From Myxococcales bacterium (lineage in GTDB: Bacteria > Myxococcota_A > Polyangia > Polyangiales > Polyangiaceae): a DNA stretch of 42,489 nt. Position numbers and translations under genes: made by a program. The first letter of the stretch is position 1. Every line of letters begins with the position of its first letter. The notes under the pieces are model-generated. The model was not told the DNA's origin. It ran no database searches and was given only the letters and a program-made list of their open reading frames with translations. Below, one piece after another: positions 1 to 11,967 of the stretch. The stretch covers positions 1 to 42,489 of the forward strand of contig JAJZQG010000050.1 in assembly GCA_021847645.1 (NCBI GenBank). The letters run 5' to 3'.

Positions 1-521
1 CCATCGAAGAGCAGGAAGTCGATGGACTGGGTGCCCGACGCGCCGCCGTTGTCCTTGGGCGTGAGGTCCGGGTAGGTCCAGGACGTGCCCGCGTTGGCGA
101 TGGACGGGATGGTGGCCGCGGCTTTCAGGTGCAGGTGCTGGTAGGCCAGCTGCAGGGGAGCGCCGATCGTGTGCAGCACCGTGCCGTCGGCGGTCGAGTC
201 CACGGAGGACACGATGCGCAGCAGTCCGGTGGGCGCTGCGCTCGAGGCACCGGCCACGATGACGGCGCCCCGGGAGATTCCCTTCAACACGGCCGGTGTG
301 CCGGCAAAGGTCAGCGCGCCGTCCGCCGAGGACGACTGCAACGCCGAGAGCGCGGCGGAATCGAGCTGGATAGTCGAGGGAAGGAGCTGGTAGTCGAGGG
401 CGGTCAGCGGGGCAGGCAAAGCGGGCTCGGAGGTGGGCGCGGACGGCGAGCCGGAGCTGCAACCCGTGGTCGCGAGGAATGCCAGGAGCCAGAAAGCGAT
501 GGGAGAGGCAATTCGAGGCAA
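1..521 (-). CDS. Putative lipoprotein, C-terminus outside window
   Basis: The minus strand is open from 521 to the left edge (173 codons), so the gene is cut by the window. The N-terminus has Arg3, a hydrophobic run (FWLLAFLA) and then TTGC, a loose lipobox that would put the lipidated cysteine at residue 21. A Ser/Pro-rich linker follows, as in many exported lipoproteins. The remainder looks like beta-rich extracytoplasmic protein and I do not recognise the family. I chose the TTG at 521 because GGAG lies 8 nt upstream of it. An in-frame GTG at 530 overlaps that same GGAG and would have no ribosome binding site. The lipoprotein call is moderate because the residue at -3 of the lipobox is Thr instead of Leu or Val. 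Confidence 0.6.
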   Translation of the reverse strand, partial: MPRIASPIAFWLLAFLATTGCSSGSPSAPTSEPALPAPLTALDYQLLPSTIQLDSAALSALQSSSADGALTFAGTPAVLKGISRGAVIVAGASSAAPTGLLRIVSSVDSTADGTVLHTIGAPLQLAYQHLHLKAAATIPSIANAGTSWTYPDLTPKDNGGASGTQSIDFLLFD

Positions 522-735
522 GGGCAACACTCCGTGGAAAGCGGGTTAGAGCGACACCGAGCGGGGTGGGTTCCCCCCTCGGCCGAGCAGCGAGAGATGT
601 GCTTAGCACAAGGTCACGATTCACGCCGCCCGGCGCGGAACGATGACTCGTATCACACCAGTCGGGGGACTGCTCGTTCCGGGACGACCTGCGGACTACC
701 CAATTGCGCCCCACTCCACTAGCCTGCGCGCGCTC

Positions 736-1611
736 ATGGATGTCGCTCTCGCCACCTGCCTCGTTCTCCCCGAGCCCGACCCCGATGAGCCGATCCTGCT
801 GGACGCGCTTGCCGCAGCCGGACTCAGCGCAGGATGCCTGGCGTGGGACGATCCGGATGCGCCGTTCGGGTCGGCTGCGCTCACGATCATCCGGTCGACG
901 TGGAACTACCACCGTCATCTGCCGGCGTTCCTGCGTTGGGTGGATGGGCTGGGCGATCGCCTGGCCAATCCCGCTCCGGTGATTCGGTGGAACGCGCACA
1001 AGTCATACTTGATCGAGCTCGCGAACGCGGGAATCCGCACCGTGCCGACGGTGCTCGTTGCGCGCGGCGTAGGCCCATCCCTCGAGGCCCTGCTCGAGCG
1101 CGAGCGCTGGAGCGACGCGGTGGCCAAGCCCGCCGTGTCGGCAGCGTCGTTCGAGACGAGGCGCGTGCGGCGCGGTGATGTCGGCGCGGACAACGAAGGC
1201 TGGTTCGCTCGGATGCTCACCGAGGGCGACATGCTCCTGCAGCCGTACGTCGAATCGGTGGACGGCTGGGGCGAGCGTGCGGTGGTCGTGGTCGACGGGC
1301 GGGTTTCACATGCGGTGCGCAAGGAGCCGCGGTTCTCCGGGCAGGATGAATGCGTCTCGAGCGCGCTCGAGGTCGAGCCCGACGAGCGCGCCTTGGCCGA
1401 GCGGGCATTGGCCCTCGGAACCGGGATCGCGGGCGTGCCGCGGCTGCTCTACGGCAGAGTCGACATGGCCCGCGACGAATCGGGGGCACCCATGGTCATG
1501 GAGCTGGAGCTCATCGAGCCGTCGTTATTTCTGGCACAGCAGCCGAGCGCGATACCCATGTTGGTGGGCGCGATCGCCGAGCGGCTGCGGGCGCGCACGT
1601 CGCACGGATGA
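736..1611 (+). CDS. ATP-grasp domain ligase, RimK/DcsG-like
   Basis: The 291-residue protein has the layout of soluble ATP-grasp ligases of the RimK / cycloserine-ligase (DcsG) type. An N-terminal pre-ATP-grasp domain includes IRSTWNYHRHLPAFLRW. A central lid follows (WNAHKSYLIELANAGI, then VAKPAVSAAS with the ATP-contacting Lys), and the C-terminal catalytic half has LLQPYVESVDGWGERAVVVV and a metal-binding VMELELIEPSLFL (Glu-x-Glu type). Such enzymes join a carboxylate to an amine through an acyl-phosphate, using ATP. The substrate cannot be told from sequence and no biosynthetic partner is adjacent. The frame is open back to 643, but homology-like sequence begins only at MDVALATCLVLPEP, so I used the ATG at 736; no clear ribosome binding site precedes it. 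Confidence 0.75.
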   Translation: MDVALATCLVLPEPDPDEPILLDALAAAGLSAGCLAWDDPDAPFGSAALTIIRSTWNYHRHLPAFLRWVDGLGDRLANPAPVIRWNAHKSYLIELANAGIRTVPTVLVARGVGPSLEALLERERWSDAVAKPAVSAASFETRRVRRGDVGADNEGWFARMLTEGDMLLQPYVESVDGWGERAVVVVDGRVSHAVRKEPRFSGQDECVSSALEVEPDERALAERALALGTGIAGVPRLLYGRVDMARDESGAPMVMELELIEPSLFLAQQPSAIPMLVGAIAERLRARTSHG

Positions 1612-1615
1612 CGGA

Positions 1616-1875
1616 CAGAACCAGGTTCGCCCCCCCGCGCCACGCCGATACTCGGCCCCCTCGCCGTTCCCACGCCCTCTCGCACCGCCGTTGAAGAAAC
1701 CAGTACCTCGTCGAGATCTTGCGAACTGAAGAAACCAGAACCAGGTTCGCCCCCCCCGCGCCACGCCGATACTCCAGGTTCGCCCCCCCGCGCAAGAAAC
1801 CAGAACCAGGTTCGCCCCCCCGCGCCACGCCGATACTCGGCCCCCTCGCCGTTCCCACGCCCACTCGCACCGCCG
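1616..1875. repeat. Cluster of 75-bp direct repeats with truncated copies
   Basis: A 75-bp unit beginning CAGAACCAGGTTCGCCCCCC occurs at 1616-1690 and again at 1801-1875 with a single mismatch. Between them are a shorter copy (about 1735-1774, with eight C instead of seven) and a fragment (about 1774-1793). Short AAGAAACCAG links recur at 1694, 1730 and 1794. Each unit contains GAACCAGGTTC, an interrupted palindrome with 5-bp arms. The cluster starts right after the ATP-grasp stop codon and ends about 120 nt short of the transposase stop codon. The gap 1612-1998 holds nothing else I can identify. The units are too long and irregular for CRISPR. Confidence 0.8.
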
Positions 1876-1998
1876 CGTCGCGACGTTTGGCCCCCGCCAA
1901 CAAACGCACGAATCCCCCGCCGCACTGTCGCGTACGGCAAGACAAACCACTGCGTCGAGCCGCCTCGCGACAGCCCCGTGCATCAGCCCGTCACAGCG

Positions 1999-2883
1999 CT
2001 ACGCCGCCGCTGGCAACACCTCCGCTCGATGATGCACGCGCATCCACCAAGTTCCGTCGGGAAATGCCACCGAACGCTCTCCGACGCGCCAGGCCGCGAG
2101 CGCCACCGCGTACGCTTTGCGGAATCCCCGCAGCACCTTCTGGCAAGCCTTGCGCACGAACACGTCTCGCGCGGCGAGCACGGGGTTGATGGCGCGCTTG
2201 ACCTGATAGCTCTTGGCCCGCTGCAAAAATGACTTCTTCATCACGGCGTCCGCACCCAGAAATTGCATCCCTTGCTTGGCCACTTCAGCGTGAGCCCGCT
2301 CGACTTTGTCCGCGATCGCAGCCCGACAGCGCTCGGTCCAGTGATCTTCATCGACACCCGGCGGCGGGCAAATCCGAAGCTCCACCGACTCGGGCGCCTT
2401 GCCGTGGGGGTCGAAGTATACCCGCGGCCGCTCGGCGACCATCGAGCCCGGCTCCCACCGCAGCAAGCCCGGCCATTGCTTCGGCTGTGCCACCAGCGCG
2501 GCGGCAACGGGGTTCGCTGCTGTATACGCCACTTTGGCAATCACATCATCGAGCGTCGGCAAGAGCACGGCGCTGGTCTGCTCGCACGACCAGAGGTTCT
2601 CCCACTGACCTTGCGAGGCATTGAGCGCCTTGGCGAGGGACCGATGATACTCTCGTAGAAAATCGGGCAAGCAGCCGCGCACGTCGGTGATCACGACGTG
2701 AACGTGGTTGCTCATGACGACGGCGGCGTGCACAAGGACGCCGCATTTGTTCGCCGCCCAGGCCAGGCAATAGGTGGTGATCTGGTTGGTCACCGGATGG
2801 GGACGCATGCGAAACGTGCGCTGGCAGGCGCGGCGGGTGAGCATGTACGAAGCGCCCGGAACAACGCGGCGAGGCTTTGCCAT
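1999..2883 (-). mobile_element. REP-associated tyrosine transposase (RAYT), IS200-like Y1 family
   Basis: The 294-residue protein is a Y1 (HUH) transposase of the RAYT/TnpA-REP type, which cuts and joins single-stranded DNA at REP hairpins. The HUH metal site is MSNHVHVV (His60, His62). The likely nucleophile is Tyr120 in KVAYTAANPVAAALV, at the usual distance and next to the typical NPV signature. The opening RRVVPGASYMLTRR is also typical of the group. At 294 residues it is clearly longer than E. coli RAYT (about 165), with a C-terminal extension of roughly 150 residues of unknown role. No paired copy of the gene or terminal inverted repeats of a classical IS are visible. RAYTs are usually single-copy and domesticated. 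REP-like palindromes lie 80-200 nt upstream and long direct repeats downstream. Confidence 0.85.
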
Positions 2884-2962
2884 GCACGAGGCAAGAGCAC
2901 CATCGGTGCCAATTCAAGATTGGCGAATTCCTCGATGAATCATGGCGTTCGCGCTGGGTCGC

Positions 2963-3082
2963 GGGTGGCGGCCGCCACCCGATCGGAGCCGAACACGACC
3001 CGGCTTCCGACATCAAATGCCTTCAAACAAGGGCCGTAGCGAACGAAGGTGGCGGGTCGCCACCCAAATGTGGCGGCCGCCA
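2963..3082. repeat. REP-like GC palindromes upstream of the RAYT gene
   Basis: Three related palindromes lie within 120 bp. The first, GGGTGGCGGCCGCCACCC at 2963-2980, is perfect over 18 bp. The second, at 3048-3064, has 7-bp arms (GGTGGCG/CGCCACC) with a 3-nt loop. The third, TGGCGGCCGCCA at 3071-3082, is perfect over 12 bp. All share the core TGGCG..CGCCA. RAYT genes are normally flanked by the REP hairpins they act on, so these are the best candidates in this window. Whether they recur elsewhere in the genome cannot be seen here. Confidence 0.6.
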
Positions 3083-3381
3083 GCTCGAACGCCCAACGCG
3101 GCAAATGCGCAGAAGAGAAATGAGCAAGCCCTTCCCACGCGGGGCCGAAGCCGCGGCGGCTGACGCATCCGCATTTGGGAGGGGCGAAGGACCGCAGGCC
3201 GCTTCGGCCGAGGACCGGTCGGGGGTGGGCATCATATTATCTGAGTCTCGCTTGGAGCGTAGCTGTCGATCACTCGAAAGAGCGGCACCAAGTCCGGGGC
3301 GCGCACAGTCCTGGCGCCGTGCGCGGCTTGCAGGCGATTCCAGACTAACGATCCCCGCGTCCGTTCCCATGCTCAGGAGGC
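3083..3381. other. Non-coding stretch before the alpha-2-macroglobulin remnant
   Basis: I see no convincing gene here. Open frames crossing it lack recognisable domains and any ribosome binding site. An AT-richer patch (CATCATATTATCTGAG, about 3230-3245) stands out from the GC-rich surroundings. An in-frame TAA at 3346-3348 closes the frame of the following gene remnant on its 5' side. Confidence 0.5.
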
Positions 3382-3927
3382 GTGAGCCGGCTGGGGCTGG
3401 GCCAGTTCGCGTTGAAGGACGTCGCTGTGCACGTGCGGGGAGACCACGGGCAGGTCGTGATCGAGGACCCCATCGCAGCGAGTTGCGACGCCGTCGATCC
3501 GGGGTTCGCCATCTCGCCGCAGCGTGTGCAGAACGGGTATCCAGCGCTGCGGGCGCACACGCGCGAGGCGATCGAGGCCGCGAGCGGCGCCGCGGTCAAT
3601 AGCCCGGTCGTGGCAGCGCTGACCCACACGGAGATTCACCCGGCTCGGGTGTTGACTTTCCTGGGTGACATGTCGCGGGGCTACTACCGCTTCCAGACGC
3701 TGGTGCGGACGACGACGCAAGGGACGTTCGTGTTGCGTCCGACGCGGGTGGCCGCGGCGTGCTCGCCGGGCGTGTTCAGGCCAGTGGCGGCGGGGCGGGT
3801 CGCGGTGGAAGCGCGCGGCGGTGAGAGCTCAGATCGCGCGCCGCGTCGTACCCAGCACCGACATCGCACGTGCAGTGGGGGCAGTCCTGCGGTGATGGTG
3901 CACGCAGGCACTGTCGGACGAACGTGA
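3382..3927 (+). pseudogene. Remnant of an alpha-2-macroglobulin family gene (C-terminal piece)
   Basis: The translation resembles only the last domain of bacterial alpha-2-macroglobulins (YfhM type), which are periplasmic protease traps normally well over 1,000 residues long. Matching features, in order, are VVIEDPIAASCDAVDP (family: V-DPLPAGLEAV-P), HTEIHPARVLTFLGDM (family: RDDRV-F-D-MP), YYRFQTLVRTTTQGTFVLRP (family: Y-Y-LARATTPGTF-VPP) and ACSPGVFRPVAAGRVAVE (family: MY-PEVFGR-A---V-V). Similarity fades near position 3815 and the frame then drifts to a stop at 3927. The bait region, thioester domain and everything N-terminal are absent. GTG 3382 is simply the first possible start after the in-frame stop at 3346. 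I read this as a decayed gene end; the family match is from memory of conserved motifs. Confidence 0.6.
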
Positions 3928-4251
3928 GCAGAGCCGTGCACGGATTACCCGCTCGCGCGGCTTGCGAAGGCGGCTCGCCCGGCTGGCTCGAAACACGCTT
4001 GCTGCGATCTGGGATTGCGAATACGACCGGGTGCACGGTTGTTGCTTCCGCAGCGCTGGCGTAGCATCCCTTCTCTGGGGCCTTGCGCGGAGCGAGCCCC
4101 GACATGAAACGTCCCGACACCGTATCCCGTCCGGCGCCGAGCTGCCCCGGCCTTCGAATGGATTTGGCCATGATCAGAGTGCCCGAACGTGCGAAGCGCG
4201 CGCGACTTGTCGCATCGGCGGCACGGACCCCGCCTTGGAGGAGACAGCATC
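3928..4251. other. Intergenic leader of the signalling operon
   Basis: This 324-nt gap has no supported gene on either strand. It should carry the promoter of the five-gene signalling operon that begins at 4252, but I find no convincing -35/-10 or -24/-12 pair. The only clear signal is the ribosome binding site at its right end. Confidence 0.5.
4237..4243 (+). promoter_or_regulatory. Ribosome binding site fixing the kinase start
   Basis: GGAGGAG lies 8 nt before the GTG at 4252. This favours that GTG over an in-frame GTG at 4189, which would add 21 residues of low-complexity basic sequence and has no such site. Confidence 0.8.
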
Positions 4252-8301
<4,050 letters not shown>

Positions 8302-8306
8302 GGCGC

Positions 8307-9137
8307 GTGAAGACCGACGAGATCGAGGACATCGAGCTTCGCCTGCTGCTGGAGGCGATCTACCAGCGCTGGGGCTACGACTTCCGTTCCTACGCGCGGG
8401 CGTCGATCGCACGGCGTGTGCGCGGCTTCCTGCCGTCGTGCGGCTGCCAATCGGTCTCCGAGCTCATCCCGCGGGTCCTGCACGACGAGGCGGTCTTCTC
8501 GCGGCTGGTGCAGACGCTATCGATCACGGTCACGGAGATGTTCCGCGACCCGTTCGTGTACCGCGCGCTGCGGGAGCTGGTCGTGCCGGTGTTGAGGACG
8601 TGGCCTCACATCAAGGTGTGGCACGCGGGCTGCTCGACGGGCGAGGAGGTGTACTCGACGGCGATTGTCCTGCAGGAGGAGGGGCTGTACGACCGGACAA
8701 CGTTGTATGCCACGGACTACAACGACGAGGCTCTGGCGCAGGCGCGGGAGGGCATCTACGAGCTGGAGCGGATGCGCGAGTTCACGCGTGCGTACCTGGA
8801 GGCCGGTGGCAAATTGTCGTTCGCGGACTACTACCACGCACGCTACGAAGCGGCGGTGGTCGGCTCGCGCCTCAAGCGCAACCTGACGTTTGCCAACCAC
8901 AACCTCGCCACCGACGGCGCGTTCGGCGAGATGCACATGGTGGTCTGCCGCAATGTGCTCATCTACTTCAACCGGGAGCTGCAGGACCGCGTGCTCTCGC
9001 TGTTCGCCGAGAGCCTGGTCAACGGCGGATTCCTGTGCATCGGCACGCACGAGGACCTGCAGTTCTCCGCCGTCGCGGACGCCTTCGAGGAGGTGGACCG
9101 GGCGGCCAGGATCTATCGCCGAGTGGTGAAGGCATGA
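8307..9137 (+). CDS. cheR: CheR-type protein-glutamate methyltransferase
   Basis: The 276-residue protein is a complete stand-alone CheR, which uses S-adenosylmethionine to methylate glutamates, normally on chemoreceptors. The N-terminal helical CheR_N domain includes YQRWGYDFRSYARASIARR, and VTEMFRDP stands where the family has T-FFR. The Rossmann methyltransferase domain has the SAM loop VWHAGCSTGEEVYS (about 104-117) and, further on, VVCRNVLIYFN, the classic motif after the SAM site. No TPR or PAS domain is fused. It sits between a membrane kinase and a CheB and overlaps CheB by ATGA. With no chemoreceptor gene nearby, its substrate may be the neighbouring kinase or a receptor elsewhere. 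Confidence 0.9.
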   Translation: MKTDEIEDIELRLLLEAIYQRWGYDFRSYARASIARRVRGFLPSCGCQSVSELIPRVLHDEAVFSRLVQTLSITVTEMFRDPFVYRALRELVVPVLRTWPHIKVWHAGCSTGEEVYSTAIVLQEEGLYDRTTLYATDYNDEALAQAREGIYELERMREFTRAYLEAGGKLSFADYYHARYEAAVVGSRLKRNLTFANHNLATDGAFGEMHMVVCRNVLIYFNRELQDRVLSLFAESLVNGGFLCIGTHEDLQFSAVADAFEEVDRAARIYRRVVKA

Positions 9138-9754
9138 AAGCCGGAGGCGCTACCCAATGCGAGGCAATCGCCATCGGAGGCTCGGCCGGGGCTCTCGCGG
9201 TCCTGACCGAGCTGACCGAGGCGCTGCCGGCCGGCTTCCGTCTGCCCATCCTAGTGTGCCTGCACCTGCACCCCTCGGACCGTGGCCAGATGGCTCGCCT
9301 GCTGGACGAGCACGGCGCTCTGCCCGCTATCGAAGTGTACGACAAGATGCCAGTCGACCAGGGACGCATCCATGTGGCACCAGCCAACTATCACCTGCTG
9401 GTGGAGCGGGAACGAACGCTCGCGCTGTCGGCCGATGCGAAGGTGAACCACTGCCGCCCGTCGATCGACGTGCTCTTCGATTCCGCCGCCCGGGCCTACG
9501 GAGCCCAGCTGCTGGCCATCCTGTTGTCGGGCGCGAACGAGGACGGTGCGGCGGGCATGGGCGCCGTCCTGGCCCGAGGCGGGCTGACGGTCGCTCAGCG
9601 ACCGGACACGGCCGAAATGCCGATCATGCCCCGAACGGCCATGGACGCCGGGAACGTGGCCGCCGTGCTGACGCCGGCGGAGATCAACGCACTCGTCGTT
9701 CGCTTGCATGACAATCCCGTGCTCGACGGCACGGTCGGGGGAAGACGCGCATGA
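9134..9754 (+). CDS. cheB: CheB-type methylesterase lacking a receiver domain
   Basis: The 206-residue protein is just the catalytic domain of CheB, which removes methyl groups from (or deamidates) receptor glutamates. The catalytic Ser17 sits in AIGGSAGA, His44 or His46 in CLHLHPSDRG and Asp138 in LLSGANEDGAAGM. Chemotaxis CheB is about 350 residues with an N-terminal receiver that CheA phosphorylates; here that receiver is missing, so activity must be controlled another way, perhaps by the many receivers encoded beside it. The start overlaps the cheR stop (ATGA) and its stop overlaps the next start (ATGA), which indicates tight translational coupling. Confidence 0.9.
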   Translation: MKAGGATQCEAIAIGGSAGALAVLTELTEALPAGFRLPILVCLHLHPSDRGQMARLLDEHGALPAIEVYDKMPVDQGRIHVAPANYHLLVERERTLALSADAKVNHCRPSIDVLFDSAARAYGAQLLAILLSGANEDGAAGMGAVLARGGLTVAQRPDTAEMPIMPRTAMDAGNVAAVLTPAEINALVVRLHDNPVLDGTVGGRRA

Positions 9755-11967
9755 GCACCGCCCAATCGATCTTGATCGTCGACGACCGACCACAGAACCT
9801 GTTCGTGCTGGAGAAGACGTTGTCGGTGCTGAACGCGACGGTCGTTGCGGCGCAAAGCGGCAACGAGGCGCTGGCCGCCACGTTGAACCACGATTTTGCG
9901 CTGGCCATTCTGGACGTTCAGATGCCCGACATGGACGGCTTCGAGCTGGCCGAGCTGATGCGGGGCGACGAGCGCACGCGGCACGTGCCGATCATCTTCC
10001 TGACGGCTGCCTACGGCGCGGAGGACAAGGTATTCGAAGGCTATCGCGCGGGCGCGGTCGACTATATCGTGAAGCCCTACCAGGCGGACGTTCTGCTGGC
10101 GAAGGCCGAGGTGTTTCTGTCGCTCGACCGGATGCGCCGGGAGCTGGCCGCGTCCGAAGCGCGCTCCCGGATGCTGTTTAACCAGGTCAACGACGCGATT
10201 CTCGTCTACGAGCTGCCCGAGGCGGGGATGCCCGCCAACTTCCTGCAAGTCAACGACGTCGCCTGCGACCGGCTCGGCTACTCGCACGAGCAGCTGCTGT
10301 CGATGTCGCTGCTCGACATCATCCCGGTCGAGCGGCACGCCGAGATTTCCGAGCTGATGGCGCAGCTCCGGAGCCGGGGCGCGATTGTCGCCGAATCGAC
10401 CCACAGAACCAGCGCGGGCGCGCTGGTCTCGGTCGAGGTCAATTCCCACCGATTCTCGGCGGACGGCAAGACACTGGTGTTGTCCGTGGCGCGGGACATC
10501 ACCGACCGCAAGCGGGCCGAAGAGGAGCTTCGCCTGGCCAAGCGCGCGGCCGAGGACGCCAGCCGGGCCAAGAGCGTATTCCTGGCGAACATGTCCCACG
10601 AGATCCGCACGCCGATGAATGCCATCCTCGGGTTTGCCCAGCTGCTGCGGCGCGATCCTGCGCTGACCGAACAGCAGAACCAGCAAGTGAGCACGATCAT
10701 GCGCAGCGGCGAGCACCTGCTGGCCGTCATCACCGATGTCCTGGAGTACTCGAAGATCGAGTCGGGCCGGCTCACGGTCGAGGAGTCGACCTTCGATCTG
10801 CGCGACGTGCTGCGCGACCTCGACGCCATGTTCCGGCTGCGGGCGGAGGCGAAGAACGTGCTGCTGCAGCTGGTGGACCTCGGCGGCGCGGAGCATCATC
10901 GCATCGTCAGCGACGAGACGAAGCTGCGCCAGGTGCTGGTGAACCTGGTGGCCAATGCGCTGAGGTTCACCGAGCAGGGGAGCGTAGCGGTGAGGGTCAG
11001 CGTCAGCGCCGGGCCGCAGGACCCAACGCTCTTGCGCCTGGTGGTCGAGGTCGAGGACTCCGGGCCGGGCATTGCCCCAGAAGAGATTCCTCGCCTGTTC
11101 CAGGCCTTCGAGCAAACCGAGAGCGGGCGGCGCTCGAGCTCGGGCACCGGCCTGGGACTGGCCATCAGCCGCAGGTTCGCCGAGGTGCTGGGCGGAACGT
11201 TGGACGTCTCGAGCGAGCTGGGCAAGGGCAGCATCTTCCGGCTCGAGATACCCGTTCGGGCGGGCGTGGCGGACGCGAGCGCGCCCAAGGCGGTGCCGCG
11301 CCACGTGACCGGGCTCGAGGCCGGCCAGGCGGCCGTGCGCGTGCTGGTGGTGGACGACGAAGCGGACAACCGCGCATTCCTGGAGGCGCTGGTGGGGCCG
11401 GTGGGGTTCGACGTACGGACGGCGGAGAACGGTGCCCAAGCGGTGTTGGAGTACGAAGCGTGGGCGCCGCAGCTGGTGCTCATGGACCTACGGTTGCCCG
11501 GGCTGGATGGAACCGAGGCGATCCGGCGCATTCGCGGGCTCGACCGGGCCGGTGCGACGAAGATCATCGTAGTGACCGCCGCGGCGTTCAAGGAGGACCG
11601 GCAGCGGGCCCTGGACGCGGGCGCCGACGATTACCTGAGCAAGCCGTTCCGCGAGGAGGCGCTCTTCGGGAAGATCCAGGCCCTGCTCGGTGTTCGCTAC
11701 ACATTCGGCGAATACATGACGCCGCTGACCAGCACGGTATCGGATCCCCCGCAGGCTGGCAGTGCGGACCAGCTGGCGGCCCTGCCCAGCGGGCTCGTCG
11801 CGGACTTGCAGCATGCGGCGCTGGCGGCGGACCACGATCGGATCATGGAGCTGTGCGAGCAGGCGGAAGAGCACAGCCCCGGGCTGGCCCGGCAGCTTCG
11901 CGGGTTGGCGGCCGCGTTCGCCTACAAGAGCGTGCTCTCTCTGCTGGAGAGCGGAAAGGAGCCATGA
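9751..11967 (+). CDS. Soluble hybrid histidine kinase REC-PAS-HK-REC
   Basis: The 738-residue cytoplasmic protein has no membrane segment. An N-terminal receiver (acceptor Asp55, AILDVQMPDMDG; Lys in VKPY) is followed by a PAS domain about 130-250 ending in RDITDRKRAEEEL. The kinase core has phospho-His283 (NMSHEIRTPMN) and a HATPase domain with an N-box (VNLVANALRF), DSGPGI and GTGLGLAI. A second receiver has acceptor Asp579 (VLMDLRLPGLDG). The last 80 or so residues form a small helical tail, perhaps an Hpt-like remnant, though no Hpt histidine motif is evident. Having a receiver ahead of the sensor suggests that it takes phosphate from the upstream membrane kinase and passes it on. It overlaps CheB by 4 nt and the next gene by 1 nt. 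Confidence 0.92.
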   Translation: MSTAQSILIVDDRPQNLFVLEKTLSVLNATVVAAQSGNEALAATLNHDFALAILDVQMPDMDGFELAELMRGDERTRHVPIIFLTAAYGAEDKVFEGYRAGAVDYIVKPYQADVLLAKAEVFLSLDRMRRELAASEARSRMLFNQVNDAILVYELPEAGMPANFLQVNDVACDRLGYSHEQLLSMSLLDIIPVERHAEISELMAQLRSRGAIVAESTHRTSAGALVSVEVNSHRFSADGKTLVLSVARDITDRKRAEEELRLAKRAAEDASRAKSVFLANMSHEIRTPMNAILGFAQLLRRDPALTEQQNQQVSTIMRSGEHLLAVITDVLEYSKIESGRLTVEESTFDLRDVLRDLDAMFRLRAEAKNVLLQLVDLGGAEHHRIVSDETKLRQVLVNLVANALRFTEQGSVAVRVSVSAGPQDPTLLRLVVEVEDSGPGIAPEEIPRLFQAFEQTESGRRSSSGTGLGLAISRRFAEVLGGTLDVSSELGKGSIFRLEIPVRAGVADASAPKAVPRHVTGLEAGQAAVRVLVVDDEADNRAFLEALVGPVGFDVRTAENGAQAVLEYEAWAPQLVLMDLRLPGLDGTEAIRRIRGLDRAGATKIIVVTAAAFKEDRQRALDAGADDYLSKPFREEALFGKIQALLGVRYTFGEYMTPLTSTVSDPPQAGSADQLAALPSGLVADLQHAALAADHDRIMELCEQAEEHSPGLARQLRGLAAAFAYKSVLSLLESGKEP
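11956..11961 (+). promoter_or_regulatory. Ribosome binding site choosing the second of two ATG codons
   Basis: AAGGAG is followed by ATGATG. The first ATG (11964) is only 2 nt away and the second (11967) is 5 nt away, so the second is preferred. That creates a TGATG junction with the upstream stop codon. Confidence 0.6.

Noticed and set aside
1616-1875. CRISPR array
   Set aside because: Units are 75 bp with truncated copies and no regular unique spacers; no cas genes are present.
1449-1983. Minus-strand frames with repeated peptides such as GGRTWFWF across the direct repeats
   Set aside because: The repeats read in several frames at once and one copy has an extra C that breaks any frame, so this is non-coding repeat DNA.
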